Assembly (NCBI GenBank): GCA_030374765.1
Contig: JARGXX010000120.1
Span: forward strand, 372,001-436,000
Reading direction: 5' to 3'
Origin: Agarophyton chilense
Lineage: Eukaryota > Rhodophyta > Florideophyceae > Gracilariales > Gracilariaceae
Length of the DNA stretch: 64,000 bases
The translations under genes and the position numbers were made by a program. The notes beneath the pieces are model-generated. The model did not search any database. It had not been told where the DNA came from and worked only from the letters and a program-made list of their open reading frames with translations. Below are positions 23,380 through 32,985 of this stretch, piece after piece. Each line of letters opens with the position of its first letter. The stretch's first letter is position 1.

Positions 23380-23400
23380 ACTTCTAAGTTGGGAGACCAG
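23380..23400 (-). promoter_or_regulatory. candidate primer binding site of element D
   Basis: On the minus strand TGGTCTCCCAACTTAGAA begins three bases after the 5' LTR. It starts TGG, as expected for pairing to a tRNA CCA end. The same motif with two or three changes occurs at the same distance from the LTR of element C (57862-57879), which supports a functional role. Confidence 0.55.
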
Positions 23401-24196
23401 TTTGTAGGACAACGCTTGGAGCGGAGACATTACGAAGATGTTCGGGATCTTCCTCTCTTGAGAGACACGCCTCAGGCGGAGGAGACGCATCCCAGCGGAG
23501 CACAGAAACAGAGCCACTCTGGAAAGGCACGACGGAGTCGGGTGTAAGACCGAGGCCAATCCGGCCGGATATACCTAGAGTTCTTAGGTGGGCACGGCAC
23601 AGTCCGGGGTGTGACCAATCCTAAACGGAGCGATACCACGGCGATGGTCGGGAAAGGAGCGAGGAAACACTCGTATGAGGTGGACGAGCGGGGTGAGTGA
23701 GGCGGCCACTTACGAGAGCCAAAAAGGAGAACGAGAGAAAAACGGGGGCGAAACCCTATACAGGGGCGAGACTACGACAAGTGTCAGCGATTAAATATGA
23801 ACCCACGGTGGTGGTAGCACTCTAGTTGACAGAGGGGTGGATGAACTAACGTGCCACGGGCGCTCACGCAGAATGCGGTGAAGACGCGCCGAAGGCGAAA
23901 ACTCCAGAGCCAAGAATCCCTCCTCGGGATCTCCCAAGAGGGTCTTTACTGGGGAGCAGTGCTCAACCCTCTAAGTAGTGTGGCGCGCGGCCCCTGACAG
24001 TGGGCGCGCGCCCGAAAAATAGACACTAAATAGCGATAGCGTAGCCAAATAAATACTAAAAATACTAAATAATACTAACCATTAGGTAGAATCCGGGCCA
24101 CGTGTGGCACGCCTCGTACTCGAGCGTTGGCATCCGTGCAGTCCACGTGTTCCACCCGTGTGCACTTCCGGTCCTAACCGGCCGTCAGCACGCAAT

Positions 24197-25375
24197 TGTG
24201 ACGCAACGCGCCGGGCCCTTATTGAGGACAAGTAGCCACCCTCCTCCGACCTCCTTACACTAAGCAGTGGCGACGCCGTAATAGCTGCCATACTGCCCGG
24301 ATGGAATACCGTGCATGGCGCTAGGTGTCATACGTGTGGCAATGGCCGGCAGCTAGTTCGTGTGGTTGGCACCATACAGTGCTCTGCACTGTTGCCTTGT
24401 AATTTTTAATTGTATTTATTAGTTGTAATCTATCGTAATGGCTAACTGCTAAGCGGCCGACGGTACTTGAGCGCCGGGTCGCCGGGGGCTAGACCGAAGT
24501 AAAGTCGAAGAGGTGAAGGCGGCCTCCGAACTACTAGTTCGTGTCTTGAGACTATAGGGATATCAGACCTTCGTTCCCAGTTGACGCCGACAAGACAGGC
24601 AGCAGTCTGATCAACTGCTGCAGAGGTATCTTTCGCGTTTTAGCCTATCGAGTATTCCCCGTCCAGTCCTTGCCCTCACGGCCATCGGTCGCCGCGTGGC
24701 GCATTGCACTTTCGCTCGGTCTATTGGACCGCTGGCAGTTCTACTGCCCGAGCAGATTGTAGACCCATATCCATTGGATACCGAGGTGTGGATCGGGAGC
24801 CTCGGATAAGTGAGTATCACTTCCAGGTGCAGCTGGTAAAGCCAGGCAGGCGCATTCGTCTGGGCGCTGGTTCAATCCCAGGGCTTGCCGTGTTTTGCTA
24901 TTGTCACCTGTGGGGTGTGAGTGATTACCACTTTGTGGCACCAGTCGGCATAGCCAAGCAGACGCTCTCGTCTGAGCGCTGGTACAATCTCAGGGCTTGC
25001 TCTGCTTTGCTATCGCCACCCGTTGGGTGAATTGGTTGGTGCGCCGTTGCCGACGTTAGGGTCTTGGCGCTCGTCCGGGCTCTGGTACAATCCTGGGGCT
25101 CGCCCCGGCTACTCGTCATACGCGGCGTATATCCAGGCCGATCACTTCGGTTCGTGTCGAATCGACACCACTCCGAGCACGTCTTCCGGACGCGAAGAGC
25201 TCCTGTGGAACGATAGGAGTCTGTGTCTAGTAGACACTCATCGCCAGTGAGACGACGCCTCTTTTGAGTCGTTGCGGACTCTAGGGCCAGATAGCCGACC
25301 CCGGCTTTCCAGGCTCTGCCTGTGCGTAGCTCTCGCCGCCCGCGGCTGGTCTCCCGAGTGGCGCATTGCGTTACA
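24197..25375. mobile_element. 1,179-bp TGT...ACA insertion in the LTR of element D
   Basis: Begins TGTGACGCAACGCGCC and ends GGCGCATTGCGTTACA, a 16-bp inverted pair with two mismatches, flanked by GCAAT on both sides (24192-24196, 25376-25380). The unoccupied site is preserved in the sister LTR at 18867-18871. It holds no coding frame. TGTNR ends with a 5-bp duplication fit a non-autonomous Ginger-type transposon. Equally, read on the minus strand it starts TGTAACGCAATG, the same first 12 bases as the LTR of element C, and ends TCACA, so it may be a solo LTR of a related retrotransposon. Confidence 0.85.
24841..25064. repeat. two tandem 112-bp units inside the 1,179-bp insertion
   Basis: Units start near 24841 and 24953 (GCCAGGCAGGCGC, then GCCAAGCAGACGC) and share CGCTGGT-CAAT, CAGGGCTTGC and TTTGCTAT-G-CACC. 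A weaker third unit may follow at about 25075. The first has GGTTCAATCCC, which resembles a pol III B box. Confidence 0.65.
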
Positions 25376-25473
25376 GCAATAGCGGTATAGCTTGTCATAG
25401 CCCAAGCTATTCCTCAAGCGAGCGAAACTTCTAAGTTCTGCGAAGTAAACCCCTTGAAGGGCATTGTCCTTCA

Positions 25474-26437
25474 GTTGTTGTTTTCGTTTTCTTTACAGAC
25501 CTGTTTCCGCTTGTCGCAACAGTCTCGTGGCTCAATCCGGGTGTTGTTTCACTAAAAAAAAGTTCAATAAAAGTCTGTGTTTTTCTTATCTCTCTAACGA
25601 GGCCAATCTCTTTGTTTTCCAAGACTATGAAGGTAGAGAGAGTCACCGTGTTGGGTGTTACAACTGGCTTTTGTCATGTTCATACGGACAGAGAGAACAG
25701 ATTCTAATTTTTTGTTCTTAAAAAGAAGAGAAGTTTTATCTTGTAGATCCTCACTATTTCAATTTTTCCTCAACATAAATTCCGCATCCTTAACTTGTCA
25801 TCAATTAAGACGGATACAGTTTTCATCTGCATTTTTACGGCAGTTTAGCTTTCTTTGTTGCGTTACGACGCAACATAAAAATGGAACTGCCTTTTTGCAT
25901 CTTTAAATCTACCTAACATTCTCCCAGCCGATTACAAATTCAACTCATAATTCCGGCGCCAGATCAAGGGTTAACAAGACTCCATTAAAAGTCAACACAC
26001 ATCAAGATGCGTTTGTTACAATTACACAGTCGTTTGGTGCTTTTTGTGGAATACAGAATTAAAAAAAACAGAAAATCTTTCAGTTTGTCTAATAAATTTC
26101 TTTTGTAGCACGCAACAGAAAAAATAACAATACTATTTTTTTGAACGTTTTTATTATGTATATTGTGAGGCGTTTAAAACGCACGAGTGAAACGCGTACC
26201 GCTTCGTGTATATGGAAGTAAGAGACGCGCATCTGTCCTACAGTTTCACTCAACAAATATAGTAATGAAGCCAATATTTGGACGTAACGTTGTAGAAAGA
26301 AGATTAATTTAGAGCCACAAATTCAGTATGAAAAGGAAATGCGTTTTGCGTCAAGGAAGGCGGGCGATTAAGAATGGCTGGCCGGTACCGAACTGGAAGC
26401 CGCACGAATTCTCGCGCCGGCCTTCCTCCAAATTTTC
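25474..26437. other. no gene recognised
   Basis: AT-rich. The only item noted is a copy, at about 26105-26160, of the 3' flank of the zinc-finger frame at 27231-27285 (AGAAAAAATAACAATA-TATT, then GAACGTTTTT). Confidence 0.5.
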
Positions 26438-26446
26438 TATATAAGG
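26438..26446 (+). promoter_or_regulatory. TATA box candidate
   Basis: TATATAAGG in a GC-rich surround, preceded by CGCGCCGGCCTTC and followed by a CGGTCGGCTCAGACC-type leader. It would serve the zinc-finger frame downstream, whose first exon or start I cannot fix. Confidence 0.4.
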
Positions 26447-26876
26447 CCGACCTCGGTCGGCTCAGACCCACTCTGGTCGAGTCAGCTCGACAAAAAGCGG
26501 CTCACCCCCCTCCTCATCCCTCATTGGGCACCAAAACTATCTCTTAGCACATTCCGTACCTCTCTTGCAATCAACTCTCTTCCTTTTCTTTCTTTACCTG
26601 ATGGTTGGGTCTGCTTTCTACTGCAAATGCGCTAATCTTTTCTGCGAACCCGTTACTCACGTTGTACTGCTTAGAACATCCTGTTGTTATCATAACCACT
26701 TGATACGGCGTAGGGCTGACATTATACATCGATTTGGCATTCGTTCAAGAGTAGTTGACTTTGGCTACTCTTTTGGTATTGTGTGCGAAATCTTTTTTTT
26801 GTATGTCTTGCATATGGTATCAACGTCTACAATTTTTTTGAGCGTATATTCAACTGTGCTACGTTCCAATTCGTAA

Positions 26877-27245
26877 GTGAAAAACGTCAGCGTCAAAAAG
26901 GAAGCCACATCCATCACCAACTCTTCTCCGTCTACCGAACTCCTTAGCGACTTGCACGCCTGCCACATCATTCGATTCGTTACTAAGCATGAGAAACGTC
27001 GTCACCGTTTTCTATCACGTAAACCTTCCCTAAAGCGTTGTGCCGTTTGCAACATCAACTTGCAGAGTCAGCGCCAGTTACAGGGGCACCAAGGCATTCG
27101 TATTCACTAAAACGCACCACGCCGCGCTTATTACAAAGACAATGACTTCTGGTGCGAATTATGCGATATGAAGCTCCCGGAAGCCCCTGACATCCGAGTT
27201 CATAACAAAAAGTTGTCGTCATCGTGCCGGCGTCAGAAAAAATAA
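26877..27245 (+). pseudogene. C2H2-type zinc-finger protein remnant
   Basis: One frame carries two finger-like modules: CAVCNINLQSQRQLQGHQGIRIH at 27040-27107 (C-X2-C-X12-H-X5-H) and CELCDMKLPEAPDIRVH at 27150-27202. A TAA at 27108-27110 separates them in the same frame, and the second part ends at a TAA near 27245. The N-terminal side has no ATG. A GTAAGT donor-like string at 26872-26877 may indicate an intron boundary. It is either a decayed gene or a gene with an intron I cannot place. No partner or function can be given. Confidence 0.45.
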
Positions 27246-29328
27246 CAATATTATTTTCTAGAACGTTTTTGATATATAAAACCAGTCTTTAAATCGTGCT
27301 ACAGGCCTTTACACATTTTATTTATTACATCACATTTTTTTTACCTTAGCCTCTGCCTGCCAAATATATATTAGTCATTTTTTCATATGCAATCCTTACC
27401 CATTACAAATTTTTCTGTCGTCTTTCTTTTGACTTCTTTTCTTTGCCCTATTTTCGGCTGGTGCTCTCGAGAGCTTATCTACTACTTGTGTCATCTTGGG
27501 TTGTAGCCACCCGCGTTGTGTCCCCTACCTAATTTTGAACGGATATGACGTGTTCATATATCTAGTCCAGCATCGCGGTATTCACCTTTGATACATTTCA
27601 CTGAATTGAATTACACTTTTATATCCGTGTCTCTGCCTGTCACATAGATGTATTGATCTATTTATCATTTGCACTATCCATAGGTATTGCTCTTTTTGAT
27701 TATGGCGTGTTCGTTTGATTTCTTATATGTGCCCTCTTTTGGGCTGCTACTCTTGATAGCATAGTTATTACTTATGTGCATTTGGGTTGAAACCTCCAGC
27801 AATATTTCCTTTTACTTTGACGGATTTCAAACCGCACACGAACGCCACGTGCGGAGCCAGATGTTGAACGCTAGATAAGGGCGCCCCACAGTGGCAAGTA
27901 CGAACAAGTAAAGAGAGTATCGTTCTCCTTTTAAAACGGATATGACGTTCACAGATGTATTGTATTCCGAGATGTTTACTGGCTGGGCTGGACAAGAATA
28001 GGGCTGGTATAACATACTGAAAGCTTGTGGAACAAGTTTTTAATAAAACGTATTTATTGTTGCGTCCCACTTTTATTATTGTTTGGCATTGTGTTTCATA
28101 GACAAGACGAGGATTTATTTCGGCTGGTCACAAGAAAAGGTTTTGACAGAATGCGCTCAATGAGTCGCTCTGAGGTATGTAAAACAAGCCGCTGTAGCCT
28201 TTTCTATGCGTGGGAATACCACTGCGGAGGAGTGCATTTGTTTTTGTTTCGCGGACTTTTAGGCCGGCCTTCTCGAAAAGAGCCCATTGTCAAATTAGGC
28301 CGATGGGAGGGTTAGCAATTGCTAACGCGAAGGAGCAAAAAACCTCAGGAAATTTAGAAAAGCGCGACGGTTCCCCCAGGACATTCTAATTAGTAGCTGG
28401 AAGGCTTTCTCTCCCGAGATTTCGGTAGACTGCAGGAATGAGCTGAGTAAATGAAGAAGCGTGAAGCGAGGACACCAACACAAGCGCGGGAGATGTTCAG
28501 CTATAGACAGAAACGTGCGTGGCAATTGGTAAAGCGCTGGCTCATCCGGTACAAAACGGCCATGCGCTAAAGAGGCGCCTGGAATGTAGAGAAGATTTGT
28601 TATCGCCTGGTCCCTGCCGGCTGTAGCGTAAGAGCGCGAACGGTGATGCACAAGCTATTGATAGGGCGATCCGCGTTGTGGATCGAGTCTGGCCGACGAG
28701 ATTCTCCAAGAGCGGAAGAGGAGGGTGCAGTTGCGCGATAGACATTGATGGGGTAGTCGCCGTCAGGCGAACGAGCGCGCGACAGCGTGTACGGGGCTGG
28801 TGGGTGGCGGCAGGCGAAAGAAACAAAAACGGGCCGCATAGAAGCAGCTCGGGGCGCGCGGGGCGGCGAAGCACGAAAGGCACCGAGCTCCAAGAAGCCG
28901 AGGTAGCGGCAAAAGTTGCGATCAAGGCATGGTTGTTGCTACAACAACCGTTGCTATCCGGAGAATGTCGGATGTAATGGAATGGTACTCGATTTTAGTT
29001 TACAGAATACAGGTGAGGGAAAAGACCACCTCGCCACTCGGGTGGGCCACACGGCGCAGGGTGCGATCAGAAAAACAAATTTGAAAATTCAAATATTCGA
29101 TGTGAGTAACAGCATCTTTCTGGGCAGCGCTATCTTCAACGGTAAAGTCTCTTCCGTTCATAATGTTCATGCCGACGTCTATAATACTTTCTTCCAGAAC
29201 TGTAGCTTGAAGTGTGGTCTGATGAGCACGTTCACCAAACTTCTATCCGTGTTCTCTTCAGAAATCCCGTCAGAAGCAGCCCATCCACACTTTGTTGCGC
29301 GTCGTCCGATACACCTCAAGAGCTGCCC
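27246..29328. other. intergenic; degenerate duplication, then upstream region of the CLASP-like gene
   Basis: Two diverged units of about 290 bp appear at roughly 27343-27620 and 27628-27960. Both hold CTCTGCCTG, then GCCCT-TTTT-GGCTG, CTACTTGTG or TTACTTATG, GGGTTG and AACGGATATGACGT. From about 28300 the GC content rises. No frame before 29329 is convincing, though the frame of the CLASP-like gene stays open upstream of its first ATG to about 29212. Confidence 0.4.
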
Positions 29329-31574
29329 ATGTTGCGCTCAGGCATGATGTCTTCATCAGGCTGCAATTCGTCTGATCCCCTGCCACCCGCGTTGCTAAAG
29401 AAACTTGAACAGTTAAACCCATGGCACGAACAAGTGGAAGCACTTCAGCAGCTCGCTGATCTAACCATCCCTTTATCAAAGACGGCTGACGCTGATGCCA
29501 TAATGCGCCAGTTGCGCCCCTCGAGTCACGACTTGGCAGAAGTGATCAACAACCCGCGCAGCACGCTGGTCAAAGAAGCTTGCCTCTGCATCGAAACTAT
29601 GGCTGAAACGTTTGGCCCCAAATTCGTCGCGGCTGTTGGAATTGATGTCGTTCCTGCACTGCTCAAGCGCTGTGCTATCACCAAAGCGGTCATCCGAGAC
29701 AGCGCCCGAGAAGCAGCTAAAGCGATGTTTGAGCATGGCGTGGAAGGCGTGCACATTGGCACAGCCCGTTTCATCTCACAAGCCGTTCTTGACAAGCACG
29801 CTCCAGTGTTGACGCGTGCTGCAGCTGCCGAGTTTATTGGGATGATACTGGTCGATCGATGCCGCGGCAGTCTCAGCGAGATTCACCAATTGATCAGCGG
29901 CGCCATCATCGGTGGATGCTGCGACTCTGATGAAACTGTGCGCGCCATTTCGCGCGACAACTGCTGTCGCCTGTTTGAGCTGGAGCCAGCGTTGGGTGCG
30001 GAGGTGTTTGCACAGTTGCCGGGCAGTGCGCAGCAGTACATTGCCAGAACGCGCAGTATCCCAAAAGCAATGGATGAAGAGCCGGTTCGCCTTCGCCGCG
30101 CAAGCATGATGCCGCAAAGGGCACCCAGGCCCCGACTGGAGTCGTTCGCAGCCAATGTACCGCTCAATCTGAAGGCGAGGTACGCCCCCTCGCGAGTGCA
30201 CCGCGCGTCTATAAATCCTGTAGAGCTTGGCTCGCACATGGTGGTGAAAGACGCGACGGCGCCGCGGGCAGCGATGTTTCCACGCCCAGGTCGGGTCGAG
30301 TTCGAATGCAGGCCAAACCTTGCGCGCAAGCAATCTCGACCAAACTTGAGACCGCCGCGAAGGTCGATGGTTCCAAGGCTGGCCGCCATGGACGTGTACA
30401 GCAATGCGATTAAGGGAGAGGACGTATCAAAGTCGTTGCCGTCTACGAGTGTGATTGCTCCCTCCGACAGGGTGATGAAAACATCGATGAGCGCGGAAAT
30501 GACGTCACTGGTGGAAACAAAAGCAGCTGCAAAGTATTCAAAGAACAAGCAAGATGAGGGCGTTGGGAAGGGCGTGAGCAAGTCGCCGTTGTCTACAAGT
30601 GCTCCGCGCGATGCTCACGAGGAGAAGGCGACGTCGCCGTCAGCTGTGACCGACAGCACCGAGGGGTGCGAATGCGAGAGCGAACAGAAAACAGTGTCAG
30701 GCGCCGACAGCGAAACGAAGGTGAGCGGAAGCAGCAACGAGAGCACGCCAGAAGCAAGAGGTTCAAGGAGGCATTCGCGCGGCGACGACACGCGAGTGGA
30801 CTGCGAAGCAACGCCCGACACGCGTCGGTCGAGCAGCGGTTACTGCGACGACGCGGCTGCTGTAGAAGGCGGTGAGAAGAGCGGGGACGATGACGCATGG
30901 GCAGATGAGGCGCAGGAGGAGGGCGAGAAGAGAGTGAACAAATGCAGATTGTCGTTCATTCTTGGGGTTAATGAAACTCCGCGCGTGATGCGCACGCGAC
31001 GGGCGCTGCGACCAGATATGAGCGCGATGGCGTTGATGGCGTCGCCCGGCAGCGTGGCGGGCGCGGACTGCCCGGAGGTTGAGGTGGGCGCAAGCCGGGG
31101 GGGCGACGCGCGAAAGGACGGGGGGTGTGTCGAAGGCACTGAAGCGACGGGTGCAGTGGTGGAGCGCGTGGGTGCGGCGGCGGCGGAAGCAGAAGAGCAG
31201 GAGGCGCAGACCGCAGACGGGGACGAGGACGGGAACAAGACTCAGGGCGGAACGGAGGAGGAGGAGGAGGAGGACGCATTGCCGAAGACGCCGCAATTGT
31301 GCATGCCGGACGTGTCGGACTTTGCGGAGCTGATGGCGGACATTGAGAAGCAGGCGCGACGCAGCGTGGCGCCGACAATGGCGGTGGGGCAAGAGGGCGG
31401 GACGGGCAGCAGCGACAAGGAGAACGCGTTGACGAAGAACTGGAGGGACAGCAAGCCGACGGGTGAGGCGGAGAAGAGCGAGGTGGTGAAGCGCGTGCGG
31501 CTGAGAGTGGATGAGGAAGCGGGTGGGAGCGAGGGCGGGGACGGGGACCGGCGGAAGGACTCGGCGGACTTGAC

Positions 31575-31615
<41 letters not shown>

Positions 31616-32658
31616 AGAAGAAGAAACAGAAGAAGAAACAGAAGAATGAGACAGTGGCGGCGGTGGGGGAGGGGAGGAGCCGGGCGGCGCTGTTCAAGGG
31701 GCGGCCGCCGAGACGGTCGTTGGCGGCGGTGGAGCGGGGGGCGGGGGCTGGGGTGGGGGGGACTGGGGTGGCGCCTCGGACGGTGGGGCGGACGGAGGGG
31801 GATGGGGTGCAGGGAGAAGAGACGGGGGAGGAGGAAAAGCAGGAGGAGGAGGAGGAGGAGGAGGAGGAGGAGGAGGAGAGGACGCAGAAGAAGAACAAGA
31901 AGAAGAAGAAGAAGAAGAAGAAGGTGGCTGTGGCGGTGACACAGGTGGCGGAGGCGGTGCGCGAGTGCCAGGCGGTGGTGGAGGGCGGAAGGGGCGGCGG
32001 CGGGTGGGAGCGCAAGACGGCAGCGCTGCACACGCTGTGCGAGCGCACACGGGCGCTGGGGGAGGTGGCGCTGCCGGCGCGACTGGCCGAGCAGAGCGCG
32101 CTGGCCACGTGTACGCTAGTACTGGACTCGCACGCGCGGGTGGCGCACGCGGCGCTGGAGGCGCTGTTCGTGCTGCTGTTGTGCGTGGAGCACGCCGGGG
32201 CGTCAGCGGCGCTGCAGCGCGCGCTGGGGCGGCGCGCAGACGCGCTCCGCCGCGTGCTGGCCGCGTCGCGGGACGCGCGCGAAGACCGCCGCCTGGCGGG
32301 CGCCCGCGTGCTGGACGCATTCGGCGTGCAATTCGGCGTGGAGACGCAGGTGTCGTTACTGGTGCGCGCGCTGCACTTTGACGGCGCGCATTGCTCGCGC
32401 ATCGCCGTCGTCGTGGGCGGATGCTCCGCGCTCACGGCCGCGTTGCAACGCGCGCGCGACGGCGGCGGCGGCGTCGTGTGGACGCCTGCCGCCTTGCACG
32501 CGCTGCTTCGTCTGCTGGCGCGGCTGGCGGCTGACCGTCGCGTGCAGGTGCGCGCGGCGGCGCGTTTGGTGGCGCGCGCCGCGCGCGTGTGTCTGCCGCA
32601 GGGCGCCTTTGAGTTGGCCTGTCGTCAGCTGCGCCTGCGTCCCGCGCTGTTTCTCTAA
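29329..32658 (+). CDS. CLASP/TOG-type microtubule-associated protein
   Basis: Predicted protein of about 1,109 residues. The start is the first ATG of the open frame (29329); a double ATG at 29344/29347 is an alternative. Residues about 18-240 form helical HEAT/TOG repeats of the CLASP N-terminal type (LEQLNPWHEQVEALQQLADL, STLVKEACLCIETMAETFG, VVPALLKRCAITKAVIRDSA, EFIGMILVDRC). The family binds tubulin and stabilises microtubule plus ends. The middle, about 250-865, is low-complexity, acidic and serine-rich, with runs of T, K and E. The last 240 residues are again helical and Ala/Leu/Arg rich (ALHTLCERTRALGEVALPAR), possibly a second TOG-like module. Third-position GC rises strongly toward the 3' end. 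The assignment rests on fold-type residues and is not proven. Confidence 0.72.
31571..31625 (+). repeat. in-gene (GAC)n/(GAA)n microsatellite
   Basis: Trinucleotide run encoding a threonine tract with one alanine, followed by lysines. It lies in the disordered middle of the CLASP-like protein and keeps the frame. Confidence 0.85.
31836..31923 (+). repeat. in-gene (GAG)n/(GAA)n microsatellite
   Basis: Encodes a glutamate run directly followed by a lysine run (about residues 836-865), giving an abrupt charge reversal. Prone to length change by slippage. Confidence 0.85.
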
Positions 32659-32690
32659 CTCCCCCCCCCCCAACCGCCTCGTGTGCCCCT

Positions 32691-32698
32691 CCCATTGG
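32691..32698 (-). promoter_or_regulatory. inverted CCAAT box candidate
   Basis: CCCATTGGT on the plus strand, in the 327-bp gap between the CLASP-like and kinase genes, about 290 bp before the kinase ATG. Confidence 0.3.
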
Positions 32699-32721
32699 TC
32701 CGCCACGTAAAAGCGCCCGCA

Positions 32722-32848
32722 GCTTGCGCTTCGTCCCCTCCCGCCCTTGCGTTTCGCCTCCCGCCTTGCGCTTCGTCCCCTCCCCGCCTTGCGCTTCGCG
32801 CCCTCCCGCCTTGCGCTTCGCCGCCGCTGCGCTTGCGCTTCCCGCGCT
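32722..32848. repeat. GC-rich minisatellite in the kinase promoter
   Basis: About five imperfect units of 20-27 bp built on CTTGCGCTTCG, CCCTCC and CCGC fill most of the gap between the two genes. It is followed by an AT island (TTTCATAAAAATAGAAAAG, about 32861-32879) that may stand in for a TATA region, then a pyrimidine tract to about 32970. Confidence 0.75.
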
Positions 32849-32985
32849 TCCAACCCCCTTTTTCATAAAAATAGAAAAGCTCTCCATCCATCTCTCCCCC
32901 TTTCGCTCACCCTCCCTCCCCCTCCCTCCCCCCTCCCTCCCCCCCTCCGCCGTCCTTCTCAACTCTAACCCCCCCTCCCGTCGCA

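Larger units (their letters stand above)
18078..25473 (-). mobile_element. Ty3-like LTR retrotransposon D with perfect TSD and nested insertion
   Basis: LTRs at 18078-18964 (887 bp) and 23403-25473 (887 bp once the 1,179-bp insertion and its 5-bp duplication are subtracted). Both begin TGTAGGACAAC and end GTCCTTCA. The 5-bp duplication GTTGT is found at 18073-18077 and 25474-25478. I count about 50 differences between the LTRs by eye, so the insertion is not recent. Coding sense is minus: gag and protease are present, but RT, RNase H and integrase are absent and a Harbinger-like transposase occupies that interval on the plus strand. Confidence 0.93.
23403..25473. repeat. LTR of element D (right; 5' LTR in coding sense), interrupted
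   Basis: Matches the left LTR from 23403 to 24196 and from 25376 to 25473. The interval between is a foreign insertion. Removing it gives exactly 887 bp. Confidence 0.92.

Noticed and set aside
29212-29328. Extension of the CLASP-like protein upstream of 29329
   Set aside because: The open frame continues but begins with GTG and has no ATG; a eukaryotic start there is not supported.
30763-32435. Long minus-strand frames (about 420 and 397 codons) opposite the CLASP-like gene
   Set aside because: They mirror the GC-rich, repeat-rich coding strand, encode runs of R, P, L and S, and have no motif. Shadows of the plus-strand gene.
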